A stretch of 44,204 bases of DNA, from assembly GCA_023663905.1 (NCBI GenBank), contig JAMPGO010000007.1, positions 1-44,204 of the forward strand, read 5' to 3'. Made by a program: the position numbers and the translations under genes. The notes under the pieces were generated by a model that had not been told where the DNA came from, ran no database searches, and saw only the letters and a program-made list of their open reading frames with translations. This document shows positions 44,174-44,204 of this stretch, piece by piece. Numbering within the stretch: the stretch's first letter is position 1; the number at the start of each line of letters is the position of its first letter. Origin of the DNA: Ruminococcus flavefaciens (GTDB lineage: Bacteria; Bacillota; Clostridia; Oscillospirales; Ruminococcaceae).

Positions 44174-44204
44174 ATGTGTTGATATTTGTTTGTATTTTAC
44201 AAAA

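Overview
The window is 44.2 kb of low-to-mid GC Firmicute chromosome. Every gene I can support lies on the + strand. The complete spoIIIA operon, yunB, a Na+-pumping biotin decarboxylase, shared-ATPase sugar ABC permeases and lipoproteins with Ser/Asp linkers point to an anaerobic gut or rumen clostridium of the Oscillospirales, most like Ruminococcus. The genus is inferred from gene content and style, not from a marker gene. I see no tRNA, rRNA, CRISPR array, insertion sequence or phage gene.

Layout. (1) 1-3961: a hairpin-rich noncoding stretch, then a sugar ABC importer (lipoprotein plus two permeases, no ATPase), closed by a strong terminator. (2) 4012-8656: spoIIIAA-AH, the mother-cell side of the channel between mother cell and forespore. 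(3) 8657-23026: a sigma-A promoter directly after spoIIIAH, then a long tightly packed housekeeping run: asp23, nusB, a TsaD-like paralogue, xseA, xseB, ispA, dxs, tlyA, nadK, argR, recN, a histidine phosphatase, a GH42 glycosidase homologue, dtd and a class B PBP. This is the familiar Firmicute order, but accB/accC, folD, spoIVB and spo0A are missing from their usual places. (4) 23042-34765: a consensus promoter, alaS, HIT, a phosphoribosyltransferase, comEC, holA, an RNase M5-like Toprim protein, an MBOAT/DHHW pair, an SDR, a membrane protein and an unknown protein, then a terminator. (5) 34816-38109: yunB with a terminator overlapping its stop codon, then an 853-codon Tet(M)-type ribosomal GTPase fused to a Rae1/YacP endonuclease domain. 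(6) 38127-41693: a four-gene sodium-pump decarboxylase operon. (7) 41834-44173: a VanY-like and a DacF-like envelope protein.

Two things stand out. First, the GTPase-Rae1 fusion joins a module that acts at the ribosomal A site to a module that cleaves mRNA there, which suggests a one-protein ribosome surveillance or rescue factor. Second, six proteins keep their family fold signatures and an intact reading frame but have lost active-site residues: GH42 (acid/base Glu to Arg), ComEC (nuclease metal motif gone), MBOAT (His to Tyr), DHHW/AlgJ-like (His to Lys, Ser to Asp), VanY-like M15 (zinc His to Arg, Glu to Cys) and DacF-like S11 (all three motifs changed). Four of these act on the cell envelope, and they form two adjacent pairs (MBOAT with DHHW, VanY with DacF), which looks like maintained pseudoenzymes rather than random decay.

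All calls were made by reading the sequence. No database search was run, so family names rest on recognised motifs and gene order.
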